Positions 22,185-32,593 of a DNA stretch of 64,000 bases are shown in pieces. The notes under the pieces are model-generated. The model did not search any database and was not told where the DNA came from. It was given only the letters and a program-made list of their open reading frames with translations. The position numbers and the translations under genes were made by a program. Source of the stretch: Leptodontidium sp. MPI-SDFR-AT-0119 (Eukaryota; Ascomycota; Leotiomycetes; Helotiales; Leptodontidiaceae); contig JAHLEZ010000017.1 in NCBI GenBank assembly GCA_020726505.1, forward strand, positions 248,001 to 312,000. The letters run 5' to 3'. Every line of letters begins with the position of its first letter. Positions within the stretch are counted from its first letter, which is position 1.

Positions 22185-23861
22185 CTAATCCTTGCCCTCC
22201 TTATCCTCCATATGATCAACCACCCCTCCCTTCCCCGCGACGACTTCCAGATCGCGCGTCTCGCTATCCACAACACCGACTTTGCTCTCATGGAAATCAT
22301 CGACGACATGCCTGGTGCGCGGATGAAGGTTAACGCCTGCTGCGAAGGAGCCTGAGATCAGAAAGAAGATGAGCGCAACGAAGAATGCATGTCCAGTGTT
22401 GTCGAAAGCGTCAGCTGTAGCGCCCACAATCGGGGGCACGATCGCTCCACCGATAATAGATGCAATGATGTATGAAGCGCCGCGCTTCGTGTTCCGACCA
22501 AGGCCACGAAGACCCAGAGCAAAGATAGTCGGAAAGCAGATGGACTCGAAGAAAAAAGTCAAGGTGATGAACGCTGCAAGGTGTATAAGTAAGAGTTGAT
22601 TTCGTTATGTGGGAAATAGACTTACTGATTCCTATATTATTCTTCGTCGCGATTGCGACTGCGAGACATGACACGACGCCCGTGTAGTACATCATGAATA
22701 CAATGCGGGGCTTGATGAATTTCATGAGCCCGCTACCGGTGAAACGACCGGTGGCAAAGCACCCTTGCGCGATTGCGAGATAATTTGCAGCCGTGTGGCT
22801 TTTGAGGCCGGGCTTGATCTCGAGAGCATAATTGATGAAATAAGAAGCGAGGGCAACTGCGGTACGTCAACATGAGATCTTCTTCTGGCCGTCCATTTCA
22901 TGTACCTTGAGCACCACAGTAGCAGCCTTCGGCAATGACAGCCCACCAGAGCGTGTACTGTTTCCTGAGGGCAACGACCTTTGTTGCCTCACCCGAAACA
23001 GAGACATTCATTTGCTCCTGCATATCCATGTCCGTGATCTCGGGGATGTCGGCGAAGAGAAACACAATCGCCAATAGGAACACGAAGACTGCGATACCGA
23101 GGTAGACCCATTGAACAGATGCAAGGGACTTTGGGTCTTCTGATTTGAAGAAGACGCGAGAAGCGAGAAGGGGACCGACGACCGTGCCGACGGCTTGAAA
23201 GGACTGAGCAATGTTGATTCGCATCTCTGAGTACTTGGGTGGTCCACAGACTAGAAGCCATGCTGTCAATAGATGTCTTTGTCTACACGGAGAACAAAAT
23301 ACACCTACTTGCTAGATAAGGATTGGCTGCCGTCTCAAGGGAGCCCAGCCCGGATCCAATAACAAAAGTAGCACCACAGAAGCCCCCAAAGGAGCGTTTG
23401 ATGGCGGCCGGCCAGAATAGTAGCGCTCCAATTCCATACAGAGAGAGTCCAAGCATGAAGGTTGCCTTGTAACCAGCCTTGCGCATGGTATACTGAGCAA
23501 AAGTCATGGAAGCAACAGGGTAGGCGCTGATCATGTGTCAGATTTTGCCAGAAAGTAGGTTGAGTGGCAGTTATATTGGCCTTACCCAAAATAAGCTGCT
23601 TGCAATCCCGATGATTGGGCACGCGTGACGTTCAAGGTCACTTGGAAGTGCTTGTTCAGAACATCCAGAAGACCGTAAGCAAAGCCCTGTATTGTTCGTT
23701 AATACGACCGTAAAATGACATATCAGAAATGGGAGGGGTTCCTGTACCCAAAGGAAGAAAAGAATTGTGACCAGGGACAGTGGCAGAAGAGACTCTCTCA
23801 AAGTGAGATTAGCTCCTTTCGTGATCGCATCGTCGCGCACTCTCCATGTCGGTCGCTTCAT
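22185..23861 (-). CDS. FucP-like MFS sugar transporter (FHS family)
   Basis: Membrane carrier of the fucose:H+ symporter branch of the major facilitator superfamily, 469 residues, expected to import L-fucose or a related hexose across the plasma membrane. Six exons: 23861-23748, 23686-23586, 23526-23309, 23262-22906, 22856-22626 and 22573-22185. The first helix reads ILFFLWGFAYGLLDVLNKHF, the hallmark of FucP/GluP carriers. SGLQAAYFGAYPVASM, SGLGSLETAANPYLA and the GPP...RINIAQSFQAVG segment after helix 5 are also typical. Hydrophobic helices cover most of the protein, with a charged C-terminal tail of about 45 residues. It is divergently placed against the aldo-keto reductase gene with a shared 1.5-kb upstream region. 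Substrate is inferred from the family and the two flanking fucosidases. Confidence 0.92.
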
Positions 23862-25373
23862 ATTGATGAGATGAGGGGCTGATGTTCTCGAAATTGATCA
23901 TGTATTGAAAGGATATTATCGTTGATGAAATGAGAACCTTGAGGATTAAGGTATCCGTGGAGAGGATTTCCCCAGCTTTATATGGATGAGTTTAATTCAG
24001 CTGTGGGGTGTGGCTTTCAGAATCCCAAGAAAACTTCCCCACGATCAACTCTTCATGGGGTATGTGATATCTGCACGATAAGACGATAGGTTCAAATCCC
24101 AGCAATCTAAAAAGTTACGAAGCACTAAAGCAAGGGTAGGAGGTTGAGTTGTCAGGTAATTCCCCGTAAAAACCACGTCGGGAAAATACATATACTGTCG
24201 GAACATTCGCATGTGGGACAGCAATGAACTGGCCAACCGATAGAAGGCCGTTTGAACCACATTTTCGGGACCAACACAGCTGAACAAGTTACCAAATGGT
24301 CCGATCCTTTTCCTCATTTATGTTTTCACCACCAGTTCAACTGTACCGACGGTGGGTACTGTACCAACCAATGTACCTTGTGTCTGTTGACTCAGTCTCC
24401 ACCGTGCAGATGCGACGGAGAATCGCACGGCGCAGCAACGGACACCCACGACGTATCGGCCGGCTCGTCGCATCTCTCCCATCGACCTTGCTTCTCCTCC
24501 CCCTCGGTCATTGTCGTTCACTCGTATCGTCTCAATTCCCGAACTACAGAATGCATTGCTTGAAGCTTGAACGCGACTTCAATACGGTCGTCACGTGCAG
24601 TTGATGGCTCAAAAAGGGAAAAGTATTTGTTTGTCACTCGCCTGGCGCCTTTTTCCAACTATGCTCAGTATTCACCCCTACTGATCATTTCCGCAAAATT
24701 TCCTGAAGGCCAGACCGGGCTTTGTTCAAGTGCATTGCCGATTGCCATCTTCTCCTGCTATTCGGTAATGTTTTTTACGTGCCTTACCCGTCACCTGTCT
24801 TTTCCCCGTCCTTCCCCGGATACCAAAGCTCAGGTCCGGCCACCTCGCTTCAAGCGCCATTGACAAGCTTCACAGGCTTCACACCAACCCCCTCGTTCTC
24901 ATTCTTCGCATGGATCAGTCAGATGAGCTCGAAAGAGACCTTTTTCGGCGCCCTGTGTCTTGTTACTTGCAGCCAACCGTAGGCACGATTGGTGGAATAA
25001 GGGAAGTTGCTAAGCGACATACGACATCCGAAGAAAGGCTCCCAAGCCATCCTGTTCGCTTGGCACGACTGAATAACACATGCGGGACTCGCAAATACAC
25101 CCGACGGGAATTGAAGACGGCTGTCACAGCCAATCACTGGTTGACCACATGTTTCCTTGTACAATTGCTTGTCTGTCAACCAAGCACTCGAGGCGGAATT
25201 ATGCGATCAATTGATAACACTTGACTTGGGATAACATCCTCTGTCAACTTTTCGATATATTCATTGCCATGCGCAAGCGTTTTGATGGCACAGAGCTACT
25301 CTTTCTCTTCCTTCTCTACACGAACCCTCCTTTCTTGACCGCCTTTTCAATATCATCCTTTCGCGGCCGAGTT
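23862..25373. other. divergent promoter region, transporter / reductase
   Basis: Separates the start codons of the transporter (minus) and reductase (plus) genes. GTGGGG-type sequences near 24003 and 24040 match the SYGGRG consensus of the carbon-repression factor CreA. I found no exact GGCTAA or GGCTAG here. No gene is supported. Confidence 0.5.
23976..23984 (-). promoter_or_regulatory. TATA-like box of transporter gene
   Basis: CATATAAAG on the minus strand, about 115 bases before the transporter start codon. Confidence 0.4.
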
Positions 25374-26540
25374 ATGTGCCAAGCTACTAGCAATGGATGC
25401 GCCTATGCCACCCGTCCTCCGCTGTCGTCACTCGTATCAACAATTGCGCTTGGAGGAGGCTGTTTCACCTTGCAGAGTGACCCTGACCCCGAATCTCTCC
25501 CGGTTCGAGGTATTGTGAGCTATGCTCTCGACCACGGGATCAGGACTTTCGATACCTCACCATATTATGGGCCATCGGAAGCCTTACTCGGTGATGCATT
25601 CGCCCAGCCCAACATCACCAAGTCCTTCTCGCGACAGGATTACATTCTCATGACGAAGGTTGGCAGGATAGCGGCTGCTGAGTTTGACTATTCCCCATCT
25701 TGGATTCGTCAATCGGTCAATCGCTCGCTTGAAAGACTCCAAACGTCCTACCTGGATGTGGTATTCTGCCACGATATTGAGTATGTGACGGATGAAGATG
25801 CGCTCGGTGCAATCGAAGTTCTTCTGCAACTCAGGGACGAAGGTGTCATACGCTACGTCGGAATCTCAGGGTACCCCGTCGACAAACTCATCAGAGTTGC
25901 GAATGTGGCGCGAGTGAGGTTCGGTCAACCTCTTGACGCAGTTCAGTGTTGGGCACAATTGACACTTCAAAACACAAATCTGGAGGCGGGAATTCGACGT
26001 CTGCGTGCTGCTGGTGTTGATTGCGTCTTCAATTCTAGCCCTCTGGGAGTTGGAATGCTACGCTCTCATGGTGTCCCTATTGGCGGCCTTGGAGATTGGC
26101 ATCCTGCTCCGGAAGGGCTACGCCATGTCATCAGGCAAGCATCAGACTTGGTTGAAACAAAAGGGGTAGATCTCGCAACTCTTGCCCTCAGGTATTCTGT
26201 GTCGAGAATTATGATCCTACCGGACAGAACACCAGGAGCTAGCACAATATTCGCTGCTCGATCTGTCGAGGAGCTCGAGGAAAATATGGCTGCCATCAAA
26301 ACTATCTTAAGAGAAGAAGACGAGACAGAGGAAGAAGTGATAGAGAAGTTTGGGGACATCCGAGACATGAAGTGTGTCAACATGACACAGCTGGAGAAAG
26401 ATTTGCCTATTTTCCGTGAGGTGCAATCGACGTTAGCTCATTGGATTGGCTACACTTTCACGAGCCCGGAGAAAGAGTGGGATGTAGAGCTCAAGAGAAT
26501 GATCGCGGTGACGGCCGCCGATGCCACTGGAAAACTGTGA
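25374..26540 (+). CDS. aldo-keto reductase, L-galactose/D-arabinose dehydrogenase type
   Basis: Intronless gene for a 388-residue NAD(P)-dependent oxidoreductase. The catalytic tetrad of the superfamily is complete: D60 and Y65 in IRTFDTSPYYG, K95 in ILMTKVGR and H133 in VVFCHDIE. The order and the motifs resemble yeast Ara2 and plant L-galactose dehydrogenase, which oxidise D-arabinose, L-galactose or L-fucose at C1 to the lactone. L-fucose and D-arabinose share ring configuration at C2-C4, so an L-fucose dehydrogenase role is reasonable. A cytosolic location is likely because no signal peptide is seen. I chose the ATG at 25374, just before the conserved domain. An in-frame ATG at 25269 would add a hydrophobic, non-conserved stretch. 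It faces the FucP-like transporter gene. Substrate is an inference. Confidence 0.9.
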   Translation: MCQATSNGCAYATRPPLSSLVSTIALGGGCFTLQSDPDPESLPVRGIVSYALDHGIRTFDTSPYYGPSEALLGDAFAQPNITKSFSRQDYILMTKVGRIAAAEFDYSPSWIRQSVNRSLERLQTSYLDVVFCHDIEYVTDEDALGAIEVLLQLRDEGVIRYVGISGYPVDKLIRVANVARVRFGQPLDAVQCWAQLTLQNTNLEAGIRRLRAAGVDCVFNSSPLGVGMLRSHGVPIGGLGDWHPAPEGLRHVIRQASDLVETKGVDLATLALRYSVSRIMILPDRTPGASTIFAARSVEELEENMAAIKTILREEDETEEEVIEKFGDIRDMKCVNMTQLEKDLPIFREVQSTLAHWIGYTFTSPEKEWDVELKRMIAVTAADATGKL

Positions 26541-27243
26541 TAGCATTCAATTAGATTTCGTTCCATTTATTCTCGGGTTGAGCCTACGTATCGAAGTATC
26601 TCCACCATTTTTAACCTAATTTTAGATAGACATGCGATAATATTTTTTTTCTCGCATAATACATTAAACTCTCATCTCGTTCTTGGGGCAGCGGAAATCC
26701 CGAGTGAGTAAATTTGGTTAGTACCTTTGTGTTCCAGATAGAACATGAATGATTGCAAGAGATTCCATCGACTTTACATAGGTAACTTACCTAAGCGATA
26801 GCGACAATTGAGCGGTGTCATTTTGGCACTGATGATAGCTGAATTTTTTATTATTTTTTTTATTCATGTTCAAACACGGAGGATCACTAGCACATGTGAT
26901 GGACCTGCTGACCGTGCTACTAGTTATGCGGCCGGTGTCAGCTGGGAGCAGTGTTCCCAATAGTATATTTCAGTAATACTGGCGCTATATTCGAGGCCAT
27001 TGATACGTACGCCGTACAATATAAGAGAAAAGTACTAGCGTTGAGCTGAATTGTTTAATAATTTCTGGTTGCAAGATTAAGAAGAAAGCGTATCAGGACC
27101 AAGCAAAACGCTGATGAAAGACACACGATGGCCGTGTATGATAGCAGGGAGCTGCTGGTATCCACTTCGGTCGAACGGAATGAATCAAGACCACGATAGT
27201 GAGCCACTGGCACCTACCCAGTCCAACGGTAGGCTTTTAGCGC
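26541..27243. other. intergenic, convergent 3' ends
   Basis: Between the 3' ends of the reductase and GH29 genes. T-rich runs at about 26640-26660 and 26845-26865. No gene seen. Confidence 0.5.
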
Positions 27244-29443
27244 CTACCAAGTACTGTCGTAGTTTACCTTGAATGTCCAGACGTTCTTGTCCGCCTGCCA
27301 GATCGCATCGCTCACAGCGAAAGTTACTGAATCTTGATTCCAACTAGTGACAGGAACCTCGGTGCCAGCCAAACTTCCACCAACGACAGTGATCTTATCT
27401 CCAGGCAGGTACGGAATCCTGTAAGGCACAGTAACTGTCGCACCGCCCCGAGACATAACATGGATGTAAAAAGCATTTAACTTGGTGGTGAAGCGGAAAG
27501 GATTCAATCCAGGCGTGATCCTGTAGTAGCGGGTGTTGAAGATGGATTCGGAGTGTGCCTTGATCCATGCGCCGGCATCTTTGAGACCGCTCTGCATGAT
27601 TTGCGGGATGGTACCGTCTGCTTTAGGACCAATATCAAGGAGGAAATTGCCGTTTTTTGAGACAACGTCCACAAGGGTCTGGACAATGTCTGCGCCAGTC
27701 AAGTATGTGCTGTCTGGGGTTTGGAAGTTGTATCTATACCAGTATGTTAGGGACGTTTTGCTGTGGTGAGTGCACAGACGTACCCGAATGAGAATGGATC
27801 CATTCCACGGTTTGTTTCCCACTTCTTGTCAACAACTGCGTCATTGGTAAAATATCTAGAAAATACATTAGTGAAGGCCAAGGCATAATCGGCGTCAGCT
27901 ACTCACTCTGGAGTGTCGAAATCGCCAGGCAGCCCACAGCGATTGTTGAATGTGACTTGACGACCTTGCTTGCGTGCCCAGTTGAGCCATTTTGATGCAA
28001 ATATTGTGGCATTATTTGCGCCTCCGATATCGCACCACATTATTTCAGTCTCGTACTCATAGGCTAGCTGATTCATTTCTGGGAGTTGCAGATCTACGAC
28101 ATAGTCGTTGACTGGGACGTATCCGGTGTATGGGATTTCTTGCTGCGTATATGGGTTGTGTGGTGGGCCTGATGGAAAAGCTAGTTAGGTGGTGCTGTAT
28201 AGGCAGTACGAAAAATCTTACCTCCAGGATGTCCATTTGGTCCGCTGATGGCATACTTTTTGTAGCCAGGGTGATACCATTCTGGCATACTGAAATATGT
28301 TCCTGTATAATGTTGTCAGTGCGGTTTTCAGCTGGTAAAAAAAAAACGGGGCAACTTACCTCGTCGAATATGCGGTTGGTGTTGCTTCGCAGCATCCAGC
28401 AGCTCTTTGATGAAATCTCGCTTGGGTCCGAAGTTTACTGATGTTCGTCTACTGATAGAGCTCGAGATATTGAACAAGGCAAAACCATCATGATGCTCTG
28501 TACAGATATTAGCTTAATCCATACATTCTGCTTCTATCGAATACGCACTTGTCACAGGAACTACGTATTGAGCTCCAGCGTCTCCAATCAGATCAATCCA
28601 CTGTTTGGCATCAAACTTCGAAGCTGTGAATTGGGGGATGAAATCGTCGTAGTTGAAGTTCGGCCCGTAGGTGGCTTCATGATACTGGTAGGTTTGAGAT
28701 CTAAACGTAGGGCCTGAGAATATTAGCTGTCTATTTGCATTTGTGGAAGCTGAGCATCATTACCGTCATTCATTCGCTTCCAGTACCACTCGGCATAGTC
28801 CTCATTACTGCCGACATTTCCAAAAGCTGGGACGGAGTAGATACCCCAATGAATGAAGATGCCATATTTGATCTCATGGTACCAATCTGGGTTCCAGTGA
28901 TGGTTCAAGCTGTTGGCGTCGGCAGTGTAGTCACCAAAGCCAACCATGCCATTGACAACTGTGCTGGTTGTTATCGCTGGGCCATAGTTGGTACCGTAGG
29001 TGAGGGTCAAAGTTGCACTTCCCGAGGCTCCTTGAGCAACACCTGGTTTGTTGCTGACGCCGACTTGAACAACAACACTCTCACCAGGAGCTATTCGGTA
29101 TAGTTTGTCAACTTTGACCAGAGTTACATGGTCAGAGGTGAGTGAGATGACGAGGTTGTCAGCCAGGGTAAGATAGTTGTTTCCATGGGTATTGGAGACG
29201 ACTAGTTCAAGAACCTGAACATTTGGGGTGCCTTCAAACCATTTTGAGGTGAAGACGCCAAAGTTGATAGCCAGTGTGGGTGGGAACCCCCCTGAGGGAA
29301 AATGTCAGCACTGCGGAGGGACTTAGTAACAGCTACTTACGGTCAGATCTGGGCTCGAGTTTTCCTTCAATCGCGGCACTTATCACAAATGACCCAAGGG
29401 CTAACAGTCCAAAAGCAGCTTTGGAGATGATTGCGTGAAACAT
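27244..29443 (-). CDS. GH29 alpha-L-fucosidase, secreted
   Basis: Retaining alpha-L-fucosidase of family 29, expected to release alpha-linked L-fucose from plant or glycoprotein glycans. Eight exons: 29443-29341, 29291-28764, 28713-28549, 28497-28360, 28302-28222, 28168-27907, 27855-27784 and 27733-27244, giving 612 residues with consistent phases. Residues 1-24 form a signal peptide. Residues about 35-150 are an immunoglobulin-like beta domain not found in the minimal enzyme. The barrel follows with [25 protein letters not shown] and MWCDIGG, where D385 is the likely nucleophile, then [22 protein letters not shown]-terminal beta domain ends the protein. With GH95 it would cover different fucosyl linkages. 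Together with the carrier, reductase and regulator it closes the fucose gene run. Confidence 0.95.
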
Positions 29444-29931
29444 TGTTGGTTTTCGATTGTCCTCCCACGGTTACTCAAACTGAAACTTATCGCTGTTGAC
29501 GAGTGATCGTCACCATTTATAGACGGCCGGGTAGAGTATATCCACGTCTGCGGAGAGCTCAAGACGAACGAACGGAGAACATTCGAGCCTGATTGAGCAT
29601 TGGTGGAATGATTCAATTCCCCGTCGGGAAGATCGTGGAATGGCCTAAGTGCCAGTGGAATTTGTCCTTCTTCTTTCGGGACAGACATCGCAACTCCTAC
29701 ACTCGAGGGTCCTTCAAGTAGTAGCGCGCCAATGGCGGCGTGCCAAGATAGTTTAGACGACATCTACTCCTTTGACTTTGCGCAGCACTGACTGCTCCCT
29801 AATTTGCAGATATACTTAGTACTTGGCTGGCTTTATTCTGGTCTCTAGTAAGCTTCCTAGAACTCTCTTGCGAGCAAGGGGAAAGTAGCCAATTAGGACT
29901 TATGAATCAGAGAAACAATGCCTCATGAAGT

Positions 29932-29937
29932 CTAGCC
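29932..29937 (-). promoter_or_regulatory. GGCTAG, candidate XlnR-type site
   Basis: Reads GGCTAG on the GH29 coding strand, about 490 bases upstream of its start. It fits the relaxed XlnR consensus GGCTAR. Weak evidence alone. Confidence 0.25.
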
Positions 29938-30784
29938 TTTCGAATCTCTCGACGGGATTATTTAACCTATCAAGAGTAGGGCGAAGCTGATCTTTAGGTT
30001 TTGAAATGCCGTCGGCAGGTGGTGGGGGGGGGAGGAGTTTAAATACACCTTCGCCCAAGCACCCGGAGTACGAAGCGTTAGTTCCTTAAGGCAAAAAAAG
30101 GAGGGGGTGGGGGAAAACAAAGAAATGTTTCGAAATTAGGTAGATCTTCTAGTAGACTTATTTATTTGAGGTTTCTCTATTCTCTGGAGAGGAGAATTTT
30201 ACGTAGTAATTCTTTCAATTGCTGATATGACTTCACTACTTAGCATGCTTTCTCCTCCGAACCTCCCAGCAAACTTACCCCGCAACTTTACCCCGCAAAC
30301 CCAACCCGGCGCTATTCTGCAAGGCACTCGTATTCTACATTTCCCTGCGCTGTTGTCGTTGGCTACCTAGGTATTCAGGCTTGAAGAATATTTCTATCTC
30401 TACATAATCTGCAGCGCCTGACCTTGTTCCCTCGTCTCTGCCACTTCCTTCCGTTACATGGGATCAGCCGTAGCTGGGGCATAAATCATGATATTTGAGG
30501 AGCTTTGTATTAATAGTGTAAAATTGTTCAATTTGTGCAATCAAGGCTAAATAGGCTTGTTCTTTATCGCCAAGAATTCAACCCCGAGGAAATGTTGGAA
30601 AACTACAATTATCTCTGGCAACTTGTGGCTAAGTCTCACCTAAATCGCCTGCAGCCCGTCGATGGCGCAGTTGCTAATTCAGCACTGTCTCACGATTTTA
30701 AGATTATTCAAAAAGCTTTCGTCATAACTGTAATCTAATAAATTTTAACTTAAGCTTAAACCAAAGCTTACGTCGGGCTTCGTA

Positions 30785-30913
30785 CGAAAGGGGGTTGACA
30801 GTGGGTCTCGTCCACCCGAGTATTCTGCCTTAACATCTGAGGAAGATGATTGGAATAATCAGCTTAGTACTGTACAAGGGTGGACGAGACCCACTCTTCA
30901 CTGTCACCTTTCG
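30785..30913. mobile_element. miniature inverted-repeat element, copy 1
   Basis: 129 bases between TA dinucleotides. The left end starts CGAAAGGGGGTTGACAG and the inner arm contains TGGGTCTCGTCCACC. The right end is its inverted counterpart. No coding capacity. Belongs to the same family as the elements at 31402 and 32092. Confidence 0.8.
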
Positions 30914-31401
30914 TACCTCGCACACTAAACTTATTCAAGCGAGGAGAACTTGCAGATCTCGCTTATCCCCTGCGCTCTATTTCTCCGAGCTTACGGATCT
31001 TTCAAAATGGCTTTGCTAGGTGAAGAGGGGACGTTGCTTCCAGTCCATTAATGTGACACAGCCAAGGGCCTACCGTATAACCTCTAGAAGTCATGGCAAA
31101 ATGTTTCTGGCAGGTGGCTATTTCAAGTCAGGCAACGGATCCGTCGGAGTATTTACAAGGAGACTTGCCGCTGCGACACGGCAAATTCAGAAGCCGGACG
31201 TTCTTCTACTATTCTGCACCCTTGAAGAATGTTGCTTCAATTACTTCATACATTGTGTCTAAACTTTGGGCTGTGCAGTAGGCGAACTAATTAACATTAT
31301 TGGGCTTGGGGTATATTTGAGTTGGAGATCTCTGTTCCGTCTCCAGCAGAGAGGGACGCAGCGCCAAGATCTGCTTAAGCGAAGGGCAAGGCAAAAAGGT
31401 A

Positions 31402-31559
31402 CAGAAGGGGGTAGACAGTATCTCTCGTCCAGCCCTGTATTCTGCCTCATTGATCTAGAAAAAATTTGAGGAAAATCAGAGTATTCGACACTGTTCTATG
31501 GATAACATTGCAATACCGCCTCACAACCGTGGATGAGACCTACTGTCAACCCCCTTACG
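31402..31559. mobile_element. miniature inverted-repeat element, copy 2
   Basis: 158 bases between TA dinucleotides. Arms carry AAGGGGGTAGACAG and CTCTCGTCCAGCC on the left, with matching inverted sequence (GGATGAGACCTACTGTCAAC) on the right. The most diverged of the three copies. Confidence 0.75.
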
Positions 31560-32091
31560 TAGCAGCTACGAAGTAGTTTGGAATCTCCTGGGCTGGTAGT
31601 AATTTCCAGACTTTAACCATACGACAACCAACCTTTTCATTGACCTTACTCTTCGTCTATTCCGTCCACCTCCTCGCCTCTCGGGAACATTGGACTAGCA
31701 ACGAAGTGCTAATAGTGGACTTCATGAGCGGTGATGGAGCTAATGACTTAGCATTTTGGCCGCAGTGACCTGAGGTGAAACCACGAGTCAAGTAGTAGCA
31801 CAGCCTGTTCGTGCCAAGACTCGGAATATTATGCTGTTACAAGGTCCACTAAAGGCTGGGCGCGACATTCTTTTGGAGGTAATTCTCAAGGTCAACAGCA
31901 TTCCCTTGGGCTTCTTTACATACTAATATTTATTTGGCACAGGCCTTAAGAAAAAGAAACAGTTACAACCTTATTCAAACCAAAGTCAAGTATTCTGGAG
32001 CTACACTATAAGGGCTGTACTTCGAGATTGTTTACTCATAGTACTTCTCGCCCTAGAACAAGACGCATGTGCAACTTCGTTACGTAAAGTA

Positions 32092-32248
32092 CGGAAGGGG
32101 GTTGTAGGTGGGTCTCGTCCACCGTTGTAGGTAGCAAGGAAATATGTTCTATAGAACCGTGTCGAATGCTCTAATTTTCCCCAAAAAAATCTTGGATTGG
32201 TAAGAGAAGCTACAAGGCTGGACGAGACCCACCTGAAACCCCCTTCCG
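32092..32248. mobile_element. miniature inverted-repeat element, copy 3
   Basis: 157 bases between TA dinucleotides. The left arm CGGAAGGGGGTTG then GTGGGTCTCGTCCACC is mirrored by GGACGAGACCCACCTG and CCCCCTTCCG on the right. It has the best preserved termini of the family. Confidence 0.8.
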
Positions 32249-32593
32249 TACCGAGATCCAGGAGATGTCTTTCGAATTGCGATACGAGCAACGAGCAATA
32301 AAGAGATTTGACGGCTAGACATGGTCCAACGGGTGACGACGATTGGCTAAAAAAATTTGCACAGCCGCTCCGAATTCAAAGGGCTCAAACGATGGATCCC
32401 TATGCCTTCATTTAGTGGGTCGTGTAGGCGGTGTTTACTTAAACAGACACGAGTATATCAGGATAAGCTAAAGCATGTCATTTATATACCGTTACTGCAC
32501 TGCTTCTGGAATCCCGACAACATCAAGCCCAGTGGTCACCTGTAGACCTGGGACATTTCCTTTTTCTTTTTTCTCTCTTTAAACTACAACAAG

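Larger units (their letters stand above)
29444..32593. other. gene-poor stretch with miniature elements
   Basis: Starts with the GH29 promoter, then runs gene-free to the phospholipase B gene. It includes AT-rich parts, a purine run near 30020-30120, and three related inverted-repeat elements. Open frames such as 30535-30738 and 31020-31281 have no family signature. Confidence 0.5.

Noticed and set aside
25221..25373. Longer N-terminus for the aldo-keto reductase
   Set aside because: The upstream part begins at a TTG or an earlier ATG and is hydrophobic and not family-like. The ATG at 25374 sits next to the conserved domain.
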